A DNA stretch of 64,000 nt from Panacagrimonas sp041635265 (lineage in GTDB: Bacteria > Pseudomonadota > Gammaproteobacteria > Nevskiales > Nevskiaceae): positions 12,602 through 76,601 of the forward strand of contig JBFJJV010000001.1 in NCBI GenBank assembly GCA_041635265.1, in the 5' to 3' direction. Positions 25,069 through 33,574 of this stretch are shown piece after piece; position 1 is the first letter of the stretch, and each line of letters begins with the position of its first letter. Under the pieces are notes generated by a model. It searched no databases. It saw only the letters and a list, made by a program, of their open reading frames with translations, and had not been told where the DNA came from. The translations under genes were made by a program, and so were the position numbers.

Positions 25069-26334
25069 TTACCTTCTGCTGCGACCACGAGATCCGCCGC
25101 CGCCCCCACCGCGCCGTGCAGGGCCGCTACGCGGTTTGCGTGGAGGTGGCCGCGACTCGACGAAGTTGGTCGGCATCCATTCGCTGGGGAAACTTTTGGT
25201 GGGTAGACGCATGCCGATGTATTTCTCAATATCCGGCAGCGAGTAAACGTAGGTTTCACAGCATAGGGAGATGGCATCACCGGTCTCGCCTGCCCGTGCG
25301 GTGCGTCCAATGCGGTGCACATAATCTTCCGCATCCTGCGGCAGGTCGTAATTAATGACGTGGCTTACTGCCGGAATGTGCAGGCCCCGCGCGGCCACGT
25401 CGGTCGCCACCAGAATCGGCAACTTGCCATCCTTGAAGGCCTCCAGCAGACGCAAGCGCTTGGGTTGCGGCACGTCACCGGACAGGGTGCTGGCCTCAAA
25501 ATTATTGGCGCGCAGCGCCGATTCGACGATCTCCGCGCCGCGCTTTGTGTTGATGAATACCAGGGTGCGTACGGGGTCATGATGCTGAAGCAGCCCCACA
25601 AGGACTTTGAGTTTTTCGTCGTTCGCCACGTGAATCAGGGACTGGGTCACGCGCTCGGCAGTGACCTGCTCAGGTTCGATGGTGACCTGGTGCGGCTCAT
25701 TCATGTGCTCGAACGCCAGCTCCAGAACACGCTGAGATAAGGTCGCGGAAAACAGATAGTTACGGCGCTTATCGGCGTCCGGCATGCGGCGGAACAGATA
25801 ACGGATATCGGCGATAAAGCCGAGATCAAACATGCGATCGGCTTCGTCCAGCACCACCACTTCAATATGGCTGAGACTGTAAACGTCTTGCTTGAAATAA
25901 TCGATCAAACGCCCGGGCGTACCGATGAGAATGTCGATTCCGGCCTCGATCGCCAGTCTCTGTGATTCATAGCCGGTGCCGCCATAACAGACCGCGATGC
26001 GCAAACCAGTGTCACCGCGCAGATTCATCGCATCTTCGTAGATCTGTACCGCCAGCTCACGTGTTGGCGCCAGGATAAACGCGCGCGGCTGCCCTTCGGG
26101 CCCTTTCGCGGGTTCAGCCAATAGATGATTCATGGTCGCCAGAAGGAATGCGGCAGTTTTGCCCGTGCCGGTCTGGGCCTGACCGGCAAGGTCGCGACCT
26201 TCCAGCGCTAGCGGCAGGGTTTGCGCCTGAATCGGGGTGCAGCGATCGAACCCCAATTTGGCAATGGCGGCCTGCAAACCGGGGTGAAGCGGCAGGCTGG
26301 AGAAGGAAATATCGGATAAATGGTCTAGTTGCAT
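25069..26334 (-). CDS. rhlB: ATP-dependent RNA helicase RhlB
   Basis: A DEAD-box helicase, the helicase partner of RNase E in the RNA degradosome. Motifs in order: Q motif (KLGFDRCTPIQAQTLP), I (AQTGTGKTAAF), Ia (APTRELAVQI), GG and TPGRLID, II (DEADRMFDLGF), III (SATLS), then VFINTKRGAE, TDVAARGLHIPAV and HRIGRTARAGETG in the second RecA domain. The tail is basic and Gly/Arg-rich (RKPRSGPARRGGGGGG), typical of RhlB. The gene is divergent from trxA-rho across 259 bases, the same arrangement as in E. coli, which supports RhlB over other DEAD-box paralogues. Confidence 0.93.
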   Translation of the reverse strand: MQLDHLSDISFSSLPLHPGLQAAIAKLGFDRCTPIQAQTLPLALEGRDLAGQAQTGTGKTAAFLLATMNHLLAEPAKGPEGQPRAFILAPTRELAVQIYEDAMNLRGDTGLRIAVCYGGTGYESQRLAIEAGIDILIGTPGRLIDYFKQDVYSLSHIEVVVLDEADRMFDLGFIADIRYLFRRMPDADKRRNYLFSATLSQRVLELAFEHMNEPHQVTIEPEQVTAERVTQSLIHVANDEKLKVLVGLLQHHDPVRTLVFINTKRGAEIVESALRANNFEASTLSGDVPQPKRLRLLEAFKDGKLPILVATDVAARGLHIPAVSHVINYDLPQDAEDYVHRIGRTARAGETGDAISLCCETYVYSLPDIEKYIGMRLPTKSFPSEWMPTNFVESRPPPRKPRSGPARRGGGGGGSRGRSRR

Positions 26335-26593
26335 CGTTAGAAATTATTGCCTTAGCTTGCAAGGCCGGATCGAATCGGCTCAAATAGGGTCACTCACGGG
26401 AGTCGCGGGTTACATTTTCATCGTTGCTCGGCGCTCCCGCTCTGATCGGTCCCCCCGCAGCAAGCTATCCATCATAACGCCCAAGTTCCGCCAGTGCGCG
26501 GCAAACGCCGGTTACTTGAACTGGATGCCAAATAACCCTAATTCCCAATATTGCGCGCATCTCCGTCGCGTTCATGACACATGAGGTCATTCC

Positions 26594-26929
26594 ATGAGCG
26601 AAAATATCTCCGCCGTTTCCGACGCTTCCTTTGACGAGGATGTACTCCAATCAGACGTCCCTGTTCTGGTCGACTTCTGGGCTGAATGGTGCGGACCTTG
26701 CCGCATGATCGCGCCAATTCTGGAGCAGGTTGCAGACGAAAATGTTGGAAAGCTGAAAGTTGTAAAACTCAACGTGGACGAGAACCCCGGGACGCCCCCG
26801 AAGTTCGGCATCCGCGGTATTCCTACGCTGATTCTGTTCAAAGATGGACAGGCAGCTGCCACCCAGGTGGGCGCGGTTCACAAAGCCCAACTCACCGCCT
26901 TCGTTTCCGAGCATGTCACAGCCGCCTAA
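26594..26929 (+). CDS. trxA: Thioredoxin 1
   Basis: A 111-residue cytoplasmic disulfide reductase with active site C33-G-P-C36 (FWAEWCGPCRMIAPIL). The buried proline lies in the RGIPTLILFKDG loop (GIPT) and the C-terminal helix ends the protein. A GAGGT ribosome binding site precedes the ATG. It is immediately upstream of rho, whose start lies inside the last codons of trxA, as in many gammaproteobacteria. Confidence 0.97.
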   Translation: MSENISAVSDASFDEDVLQSDVPVLVDFWAEWCGPCRMIAPILEQVADENVGKLKVVKLNVDENPGTPPKFGIRGIPTLILFKDGQAAATQVGAVHKAQLTAFVSEHVTAA

Positions 26930-28502
26930 TAAACCCCCCCGCATGATGAAGCACCGTCGCCGACATGGCGGCGGTAACCGAAACAGCAACCCGCAGCAGC
27001 GCAGCGGCGGAGGCAAGCAGTCGCTAGACGGCTTGCCGATCGACATGACAGAGGAGGAGTTCGAGGCCGAACTCGCCGCTGACATACGCGCCGATGCTGA
27101 AACTGCCAAGGCGGAAAAAGCCGCTGCAAAGGCTGCTAAAAGCCCGAAAGTTCTGGCCGATGGCGAGGAGGCCGAGCCGCCGCCGCCAATCCCCGCGCGA
27201 CGCCTTGCGCCAGAATTTGCGCCTCAGGATCCACCGATTGTTGTCCGCATTCCGGACATCAAAAGGCAAACCGCATCTGCCTTGCTCCAGCTCGCTCAGG
27301 ATCAGGGGCTGGAAAACATTGCCCGTGCGCGCAAACAGGATCTGGTCTTCAATCTGCTGAAGGCTGCGGGTCGACGCGGCGACCACATCATGGCCGACGG
27401 CGTGCTGGAGATAATGAACGAGGGCTACGGCTTTCTGCGGGGCCCGGACAGTTCCTATCTGGCTGGCCCAGATGATGTCTATGTCTCCGCGCAAACGATC
27501 CGACGGTTCAGCCTGCGCACCGGAGATACCATTTCAGGACGCGTACGCAGCCCCAAAGATGGTGAAAAATACTTCTCGCTGCTGAAAGTTGACACGATCA
27601 ACTACGAAGCACCCGAAGTCAGCAAGAAGAAAGTCAATTTCGAGAACCTGACACCGCTGTTTGCCAATGACCAGTTCCGCATGGAACGGGGCAATGGCAC
27701 CACCGAAGACATTACCGCCCGCGTGATCGACATCGTGGCGCCGTTTGGTCGTGGTCAGCGCGGCTTGATCGTTTCACCGCCTAAAGCCGGTAAAACCATC
27801 ATGTTGCAGAATATTGCGCAATCTCTGGCAGCCAATTACCCGGACGTTTATCTGATTGTCCTGCTGATCGACGAGCGACCGGAGGAAGTCACCGATATGC
27901 AACGCACGGTGCGCGGTGAAGTGGTGGCCTCAACCTTTGATGAACCTGCTGCACGTCATGTGCAGGTTGCTGAAATGGTCATCGAAAAAGCGCGCCGTCT
28001 GGTGGAGCACAAGCGCGACGTGGTGATTCTGCTGGATTCGATCACACGTCTGGCTCGTGCTTACAACACGGTGGCACCGTCTTCGGGCAAGGTGCTGACG
28101 GGCGGTGTGGATGCCAATGCACTGCAGAAACCAAAACGTTTCTTCGGTGCGGCACGTAATATCGAAGAAGGAGGCTCGCTCACCATCATCGCCACCGCGC
28201 TGATCGAAACGGGCTCCAAGATGGATGAAGTGATCTTCGAGGAGTTCAAGGGCACCGGCAATATGGAACTGCACCTTGAGCGTCGCATCGCGGAAAAACG
28301 CATTTTCCCGGCTATCAACATCAATCGCTCCGGCACCCGCAAGGAAGAGTTGCTGATGGACGAGGCCGATCTGAACAAAATCTGGATTCTGCGCAAACTC
28401 CTGCATCAGATGGACGAGCTGGCGGCGATGGAACTGCTGCTGGATCGCATGAAGATCACCAAGACCAACGAGTCTTTTTTCGAGTCCATGAAACGCAACT
28501 AG
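26913..28502 (+). CDS. rho: Transcription termination factor Rho with a long N-terminal extension
   Basis: A hexameric RNA-dependent ATPase that ends transcription at Rho-dependent sites. From about residue 112 it matches the canonical ~419-residue Rho closely: the N-terminal helical domain (GLENIARARKQDLVFNLL), the cold-shock-like primary RNA site (LEIMNEGYGFLRGPDSSYL), Walker A (VSPPKAGKTIMLQNIAQ), Walker B (DVVILLDSITRLARAY) and the R-loop GTGNMELHLERRIAEKR. Residues 1-111 are an added low-complexity segment: a basic Arg/Gly/Asn/Gln-rich part, then acidic and Ala/Lys-rich parts, then a Pro/Arg linker. The start at 26913 overlaps trxA by 17 bases; ATGs at 26943/26946 are alternatives, but all retain most of the extension. 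A terminator follows. Confidence 0.96.
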   Translation: MSQPPNKPPRMMKHRRRHGGGNRNSNPQQRSGGGKQSLDGLPIDMTEEEFEAELAADIRADAETAKAEKAAAKAAKSPKVLADGEEAEPPPPIPARRLAPEFAPQDPPIVVRIPDIKRQTASALLQLAQDQGLENIARARKQDLVFNLLKAAGRRGDHIMADGVLEIMNEGYGFLRGPDSSYLAGPDDVYVSAQTIRRFSLRTGDTISGRVRSPKDGEKYFSLLKVDTINYEAPEVSKKKVNFENLTPLFANDQFRMERGNGTTEDITARVIDIVAPFGRGQRGLIVSPPKAGKTIMLQNIAQSLAANYPDVYLIVLLIDERPEEVTDMQRTVRGEVVASTFDEPAARHVQVAEMVIEKARRLVEHKRDVVILLDSITRLARAYNTVAPSSGKVLTGGVDANALQKPKRFFGAARNIEEGGSLTIIATALIETGSKMDEVIFEEFKGTGNMELHLERRIAEKRIFPAININRSGTRKEELLMDEADLNKIWILRKLLHQMDELAAMELLLDRMKITKTNESFFESMKRN

Positions 28503-28515
28503 CTTCGCTAGTGCA

Positions 28516-28552
28516 AAGAAAAGCCCCGCAGATGCGGGGCTTTTCTGTTTTT
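28516..28552 (+). terminator. Intrinsic terminator after rho
   Basis: AAAAGCCCCGCA, GA, TGCGGGGCTTTT forms a 12-bp stem that is GC-rich in the centre and followed by CTGTTTTT on the plus strand. The A-rich left flank makes it usable in both directions between the convergent rho and purD genes. Confidence 0.88.
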
Positions 28553-28563
28553 GCGCTACCTAC

Positions 28564-29859
28564 TTAGCCTTGTTTACGTGCAATGGCCCGATAGCCGATA
28601 TCAGAGCGGTACTGCACACCGTCCCAATCTATCTGCCTGACGCCGGCATAGGCGGCTTTTTGAGCCTGGGCGATACTGGCGCCGCTGGCGACGACACAGA
28701 GGACACGACCGCCACTGGTCACGGTCTCACCAGCCTCATTGAGCTTAGTCCCGGCGTGAAACGCTTTGGCCCCTGAGTCCACGTCCAAACCACGAATGAG
28801 GTCATTGTTTTTCGGCGAGGCCGGGTAGCCCTGTGCTGCCATCACGACGCCCAGAGCGGGTTGTGGGCTCCAGCGCACTTGGATTTTATCGAGCCTCGAG
28901 TCCAGAGCGGCATCCAGCATCTCCAGCAATTCGGATTCGAGGCGGTAGAGAATCGGCTGAGTTTCAGGATCGCCCATGCGGGTATTGAACTCGAGCACCT
29001 TGATACCACCCTGCGGATCGATCATCAGGCCGGCATAGAGAAAGCCACCAAAAGGGCAACCATCTTTGACCATGCCCTTGAGTGCCGGCTCAATGACCTC
29101 ACGGCAGATACGCTGATGAATCTCCGGCGTCACCACCGGCGCCGGTGAGTAAGCGCCCATGCCGCCCGTATTGGGACCCTTGTCACCATCGAAGATACGC
29201 TTGTGATCCTGGCTTGATGCCATGGGCACGTATTGCTCGCCGTTGGCCACCACGATAAAGCTGGCCTCTTCGCCCTCTAGAAAATCTTCGATGACCACGC
29301 GCGAGCCGGCAGCGCCGAGCTTGCCGCCCGAGAGCATATCTGTGACAGCGGCGCGTGCCTCTTCCATCTCCATTGCAACCACGACGCCCTTACCTGCGGC
29401 AAGACCATCGGCCTTGATCACGATGGGCGCCGATCGACTGGCCAGATATTCAAGGGCCTCGCTCTCATCGGTGAAAGCGGCGTAGGCTGCCGTCGCAATC
29501 TGGTGCCGCTCCAGAAACTCCTTGGTAAATGTTTTTGAGCTTTCCAGCTGCGCCGCTGCCCGATTAGGACCAAATATTCTCAGGCCCTGGGCGACAAAGG
29601 CATCGACCACACCCAATGCCAGAGGCACTTCCGGACCCACGACCGTGAGATCCACTTTTTGCTCCAAGGCCAGGTTGAGCAAACCTGGGACGTCATCTGC
29701 CGCGACAGCCACGTTCTGGCACTTGTGCTCATATGCGGTGCCCGCGTTTCCTGGCGCGACAATTACCTTGCTCACAGATTCGGATTTTGCCAGGGCCCAC
29801 GCCAAAGCATGCTCGCGGCCTCCATTACCAATGACCAGAAGGGTTCGATTTTTCTTCAT
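28564..29859 (-). CDS. purD: Phosphoribosylamine-glycine ligase (GAR synthetase)
   Basis: The second step of de novo purine synthesis: phosphoribosylamine + glycine + ATP to GAR. The 431-residue protein starts with the N-terminal signature VIGNGGREHALAWALAKS. It contains the ATP-grasp block (APIVIKADGLAAGKGVVVA), the GARS signature FNTRMGDPETQ (from LEFNTRMGDPETQPIL) and DKGPNTGGMGAYSPAP. It is divergent from the LuxR-type regulator and close to purC, but no purH is present, unlike the common purHD order. Confidence 0.97.
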   Translation of the reverse strand: MKKNRTLLVIGNGGREHALAWALAKSESVSKVIVAPGNAGTAYEHKCQNVAVAADDVPGLLNLALEQKVDLTVVGPEVPLALGVVDAFVAQGLRIFGPNRAAAQLESSKTFTKEFLERHQIATAAYAAFTDESEALEYLASRSAPIVIKADGLAAGKGVVVAMEMEEARAAVTDMLSGGKLGAAGSRVVIEDFLEGEEASFIVVANGEQYVPMASSQDHKRIFDGDKGPNTGGMGAYSPAPVVTPEIHQRICREVIEPALKGMVKDGCPFGGFLYAGLMIDPQGGIKVLEFNTRMGDPETQPILYRLESELLEMLDAALDSRLDKIQVRWSPQPALGVVMAAQGYPASPKNNDLIRGLDVDSGAKAFHAGTKLNEAGETVTSGGRVLCVVASGASIAQAQKAAYAGVRQIDWDGVQYRSDIGYRAIARKQG

Positions 29860-29907
29860 GTTAAGGAGCGGAAATGATTGATGAATTGTGGAATAACAGC
29901 GCCCATT

Positions 29908-29927
29908 ACCTGACGCGATATTCAGAT
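29908..29927. promoter_or_regulatory. Possible lux-box-like inverted repeat upstream of the LuxR gene
   Basis: ACCTGA-N8-TCAGAT is an imperfect 20-bp dyad with 5 of 6 outer positions paired and the CTG...CAG spacing of a V. fischeri-type lux box. The inner bases do not match. It lies in the 199-base divergent region between purD and the LuxR-type gene, about 130 bases before that gene's start. Weak evidence. Confidence 0.25.
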
Positions 29928-30058
29928 TTAGTTATTGAATTTCAGGACTGTCGTCTGCCGGTCAATCTGAAGTTTCGGCCCAAAACAGCGACATTCGAAG
30001 TCAGACAGCCATGGATAAACATGGGTATATTGCCACTGATGGAAAAGAGGGGCGATGC

Positions 30059-30835
30059 ATGCGGGGCGATGTCTTACTGAGAAATGCAATCAATTCGGCA
30101 CGAGACGTGCGCGAGGCTGGCGATGCCTGCCGCAAGGCTTCCAAGGCGCTTGGTTTCGAATATTTTTTATACGGTCTCCGAATTGCTGTCTCCCCTTCGC
30201 GTCCTTGCCAGTTCGTGCTTAGCGGCTACCCCAAAGGCTGGCGTTCGCATTACGACGAGCAGGGATTGATGATGATCGACCCCGTTCTTGCCAAGGCCGC
30301 TTCTACGGTAACGCCATTTGGGTGGGACGAGCTGAACCGCAGCGTGCCTGCAGCCGAGAAGCTTTTCCGCGAGGCAGCGAGCTTTGGCCTTAAACACGGG
30401 CTGACAATCCCGTTACACGGGATCGGCGGCGAGATCGGCATCATGAATCTTTCGCGGGGCGAGCCTCTGCCGGTCGGTGCCGCGCGAGCAAAACTGTTTC
30501 AGCGCGCACAGTGGATTACCTCATTGATACAGGACCGTATGCGCGAGCTGGTTCTCGCCGATGAAAACGCGCCCAAGCCAAGGTTATCGGCTCGCGAACG
30601 AGACTGTCTGCGTTTTGCGGCACGGGGAATGACCTCGACTACCATAGGCAAACAGCTGGGCATTGCCGAAAGCACCGTCGCTTTCCATCTGAATTCGGCT
30701 GAAAGAAAGCTCGGCGTGCGCACCCGCAGCCATGCGATTGCGCGTGCGATGGCGCTAGGGGCTCTGGATCCAGAGGAAGGATTCCCCGAGAAAATCAGCA
30801 CCTCCGAGCAATTCATCGATCTGGCCGAGGCCTGA
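30059..30835 (+). CDS. LuxR-family quorum-sensing-type regulator (LuxR solo)
   Basis: A 258-residue transcription factor with an N-terminal autoinducer-binding domain and a C-terminal GerE/LuxR HTH (about residues 176-235: LSARERDCLRFAARGMTS...IAESTVAFHLNSAERKLGV). The residues invariant in AHL-binding LuxR proteins are all present at the right spacing: W61, Y65, D74, P75 and W89 (TraR W57, Y61, D70, P71, W85) and G114 in HGLTIPL. It should therefore bind an acyl-homoserine lactone. No luxI synthase is in the window. I chose the ATG at 30059 because GAGGGG lies six bases upstream; an in-frame ATG at 30011 lacks one. It is inserted between purD and purC. Confidence 0.88.
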   Translation: MRGDVLLRNAINSARDVREAGDACRKASKALGFEYFLYGLRIAVSPSRPCQFVLSGYPKGWRSHYDEQGLMMIDPVLAKAASTVTPFGWDELNRSVPAAEKLFREAASFGLKHGLTIPLHGIGGEIGIMNLSRGEPLPVGAARAKLFQRAQWITSLIQDRMRELVLADENAPKPRLSARERDCLRFAARGMTSTTIGKQLGIAESTVAFHLNSAERKLGVRTRSHAIARAMALGALDPEEGFPEKISTSEQFIDLAEA

Positions 30836-30896
30836 ATTTGCTGCGGCGATTATCATGTGCGACTCCTTTCGCACCCACCTAGCCGAATTGCCCCAG

Positions 30897-31787
30897 ATGA
30901 CCGTCGCCCTGCACCAGTCCAACCTGAAAAGCCTGCCCTTGATTCATCGCGGCAAAGTGCGCGACATCTACGGCGTGGGCGACCATCATCTGCTGATCGT
31001 GACCACGGATCGTCTGTCCGCCTTTGACGTCATCCTGCCAAGGCCCATTGCAGGAAAGGGCCTGGTGTTGACCGAACTGACCGAGTTCTGGATGAATCGC
31101 TTCGCCGGCCTGGTACCCAATCAGATGGCACCAGAGATGCACTTGGCGGATCACCTGAGCGCTGCCGACTGTGAACTGCTGGCCGGCCGAGCTGTCATCG
31201 TGCGCAAGCTCAAAGCGATTCCGGTGGAATGCGTGGCGCGCGGCTACCTGATTGGCTCGGGCTGGAAAGATTATCAGAGCCAGCAAGCCATCTGCGGAAT
31301 TTCCCTGCCGGACAATCTGCGCATGGCAGACCAGCTGCCGGAACCGATCTTCACGCCAGCAGACAAGGCCCCAGTTGGCAGCCACGACGAGAACATCAGC
31401 TTCGAAACCGTGGTCAACACCCTGGGCGGCGAGCTGGCAGATCAGCTGCGCGACCTTACCCTGCGCATCTACGTCGAGGCTGCCGCCTACGCCCGCGCAC
31501 GTGGCATTATTGTGGCCGACACTAAATTCGAGTTTGGACTGGATGACGACGGTCGGATCCACCTGATCGACGAGGTGCTCACTCCGGACTCGTCGCGTTT
31601 CTGGGATGCAACGCAATGGCGTCCAGGCATCAGTCCGCCGAGCTATGACAAGCAGATCGTGCGTGACTGGCTCGAAGCACAAGCTTGGGACAAAACCCCA
31701 CCAGGCCCTTGGCTGCCCGACGACGTCGCAGAACGCACCGCCGCTCGCTATGCGGAAGTCCAGGCGAAGCTGGTCTCGGCGCGCTGA
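30897..31787 (+). CDS. purC: SAICAR synthase
   Basis: Phosphoribosylaminoimidazole-succinocarboxamide synthase, which joins aspartate to CAIR with ATP in purine synthesis. The 296-residue length is that of the longer (yeast-like) class. Motifs: LIHRGKVRDIYGVGDHHLLIVTTDRLSAFDVILP at the N-terminus (glycine-rich RGKVRD), EFWMNRFAG, VECVARGYLIGSGWKDYQ and LIDEVLTPDSSRFW. The start at 30897 aligns with the family N-terminus; an ATG 42 bases upstream is in frame but adds an unrelated leader. Neither has a good ribosome binding site. Confidence 0.95.
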   Translation: MTVALHQSNLKSLPLIHRGKVRDIYGVGDHHLLIVTTDRLSAFDVILPRPIAGKGLVLTELTEFWMNRFAGLVPNQMAPEMHLADHLSAADCELLAGRAVIVRKLKAIPVECVARGYLIGSGWKDYQSQQAICGISLPDNLRMADQLPEPIFTPADKAPVGSHDENISFETVVNTLGGELADQLRDLTLRIYVEAAAYARARGIIVADTKFEFGLDDDGRIHLIDEVLTPDSSRFWDATQWRPGISPPSYDKQIVRDWLEAQAWDKTPPGPWLPDDVAERTAARYAEVQAKLVSAR

Positions 31788-31862
31788 GAAGAAAGCTATC
31801 GCTCAGCCGGAATGATCGGCTAGGCTGCCCCATCGACTCCTATTTTTGAACAGGCGACCGGC

Positions 31863-32177
31863 ATGCAGATCAAAATCGAAATTGACGTCAAACCCGAAGA
31901 ACTGCGCCGATTCCTCGGTCTGCCCGACGTAGCGGGCCTGCAGGATGACGTGGTGCAGTTTCTGCGCGAAAAAGTTGGCCAGGCAAATGAGAACTTCAAT
32001 CCCTCGGACTTTGTGAAGACCAACTTTGAAACCGTGCGCAACTCCCCCGCATGGAAGCGCCTGATGGCGCGCGTGATCGCGGCCGAAGAAGAACCTGAGG
32101 AAAAGCCGAGCGCGGCCAAGCGCGAACCGACGCGGCGAAAGTCGCGAAAATCAACGAGCGATAAGAAAACTTCCTGA
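31863..32177 (+). CDS. DUF6489-like small protein
   Basis: A 104-residue soluble protein beginning MQIKIEIDVKPEELRRFLGLPDV, which I associate with DUF6489. The conserved N-terminal domain (about residues 1-62) includes VQFLREKVGQANENFNPSDFVKTNF. A highly charged Glu/Lys/Arg/Ser tail (KREPTRRKSRKSTSDKK) is probably disordered. The function is unknown. It stands alone after purC and is convergent with ugd; no terminator hairpin with a T-run is evident in the 62-base gap. Confidence 0.65.
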   Translation: MQIKIEIDVKPEELRRFLGLPDVAGLQDDVVQFLREKVGQANENFNPSDFVKTNFETVRNSPAWKRLMARVIAAEEEPEEKPSAAKREPTRRKSRKSTSDKKTS

Positions 32178-32239
32178 GCCGTCGCCAGAATCCGACTGAC
32201 GGGGATGACACGAATACAGGGCTCGTGACGCTCGAGCGC

Positions 32240-33574
32240 TCAGCCCAGACCGATGCCCTTGTAGTTTGAGACACTGCCCTTGTCCAGCAAGCGGCGACCG
32301 TCCACTACCAGCGGGTTTCGCGAAGTCTCGCGCAGAATCTCGGGCAGGCGCGTAAATTCCGGCCAGGAGGTCATCAGCAGGACCGCGTCAACTTCGGCAA
32401 CGCACTGTTCCAAAGTATCGGCAAAAGTCACCGGGGACCTGAGCGCGCGCAGTGCTTGCGTCTGCGCAATGGGGTCGAATGCCGTCACGTAAGCGCCCGC
32501 CTCTTGCAGCGCATCGGTGACCGCCAGTGAAGGAGATTCGCGTACGTCGTCGGTACCCGGCTTGAAAGCCATGCCCAGCACCGCGACCTTGAGCCCCTTG
32601 AAGCTGGGGAACTCCTCTCGCAGCATCTCAATCATGCGCTGGGGTTGGGCGAGGTTGACCTTGACCACCGCGTCGAGCACGGCCATATCGGCACCGCGGC
32701 GCTTACCGTCTGCAATCAGTGCTTTGACATCCTTTGGAAAGCAACTACCGCCAAAACCACAGCCTGCGGCAAGATAGCTGACCATTCCCGGAGCGACCCG
32801 CTTGCCGTCAGTCAGAATCGGCATGAAACGCTTGTCCAGATGCACCCCGCGCAGGACTTCGACGACATCGGTTCCGCTCAGGGCGCACAGATTGCCGATC
32901 TCATTGGAAAACGAGATCAGCGTGGCCAGCAGGGCGTTGGCTGAATACTTGATCATCTCCGCGGTTCTGGGATTGGTCCGCAATACGTCCACGTCGGGAT
33001 AAATGGCGTAGAGCTCTGCCAGCCGATCGAGCGTTCTCTCGTCGATTCCGCCCAGAACCACCCGGTCCGGCTGATTGAAATCAGCGATGGCCTCGCCTTC
33101 CTTGAGAAATTCGGGATTCATGCCGACGCCGAAGTCCGCGCCGGCCTGCTTGCCCGACGCTTTGCTGAGTATGGGCAGCACCACGTCTTCTGTGGTTCCG
33201 GGCACCACCGTGCTCTTGACCACGACCACGTGATACTCGTCCTTATCACGCAGCGCCTCGCCAATCTGCTGGGCGGCGGTGCGAATGTAAGTGAGGTCAA
33301 TCTCCTCGCCATCAAAAGGTGTGCCGACCGCGATCAGAGTCATGTCGCTGACCTGCACTGCGGCAGCCAAATCCGTTGTCGCGCTAAGCCGATCCGGCAC
33401 CACACGCTTCAGCATCTCTTCTAGGCCGACTTCATGAATCGGCGGCTTGGCCAGAGTGATGGACTCGATTTTCTTAGCGTCAATATCGACGCAAATCACC
33501 TCGTGACCGTGGTCTGCCAGACAGGCCCCGGAAACCAGTCCCACATAACCGGTTCCGATAATGGCGACCTTCAC
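32240..33574 (-). CDS. ugd: UDP-glucose 6-dehydrogenase
   Basis: Oxidises UDP-glucose to UDP-glucuronate with two NAD+. The 444-residue protein shows the N-terminal Rossmann motif IGTGYVGLVSGACLADHGHEVICVDID, the catalytic cysteine in CGFGGSCFPKDVKAL, and the C-terminal UDP-binding half (VAVLGMAFKPGTDDVRESPSL). The start is GTG at 33574, overlapping the stop of the upstream epimerase gene by four bases (GTGA). It is the last gene of the glycan cluster and supplies UDP-glucuronate to the UXS-like enzyme encoded just upstream. Confidence 0.94.
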   Translation of the reverse strand: MKVAIIGTGYVGLVSGACLADHGHEVICVDIDAKKIESITLAKPPIHEVGLEEMLKRVVPDRLSATTDLAAAVQVSDMTLIAVGTPFDGEEIDLTYIRTAAQQIGEALRDKDEYHVVVVKSTVVPGTTEDVVLPILSKASGKQAGADFGVGMNPEFLKEGEAIADFNQPDRVVLGGIDERTLDRLAELYAIYPDVDVLRTNPRTAEMIKYSANALLATLISFSNEIGNLCALSGTDVVEVLRGVHLDKRFMPILTDGKRVAPGMVSYLAAGCGFGGSCFPKDVKALIADGKRRGADMAVLDAVVKVNLAQPQRMIEMLREEFPSFKGLKVAVLGMAFKPGTDDVRESPSLAVTDALQEAGAYVTAFDPIAQTQALRALRSPVTFADTLEQCVAEVDAVLLMTSWPEFTRLPEILRETSRNPLVVDGRRLLDKGSVSNYKGIGLG

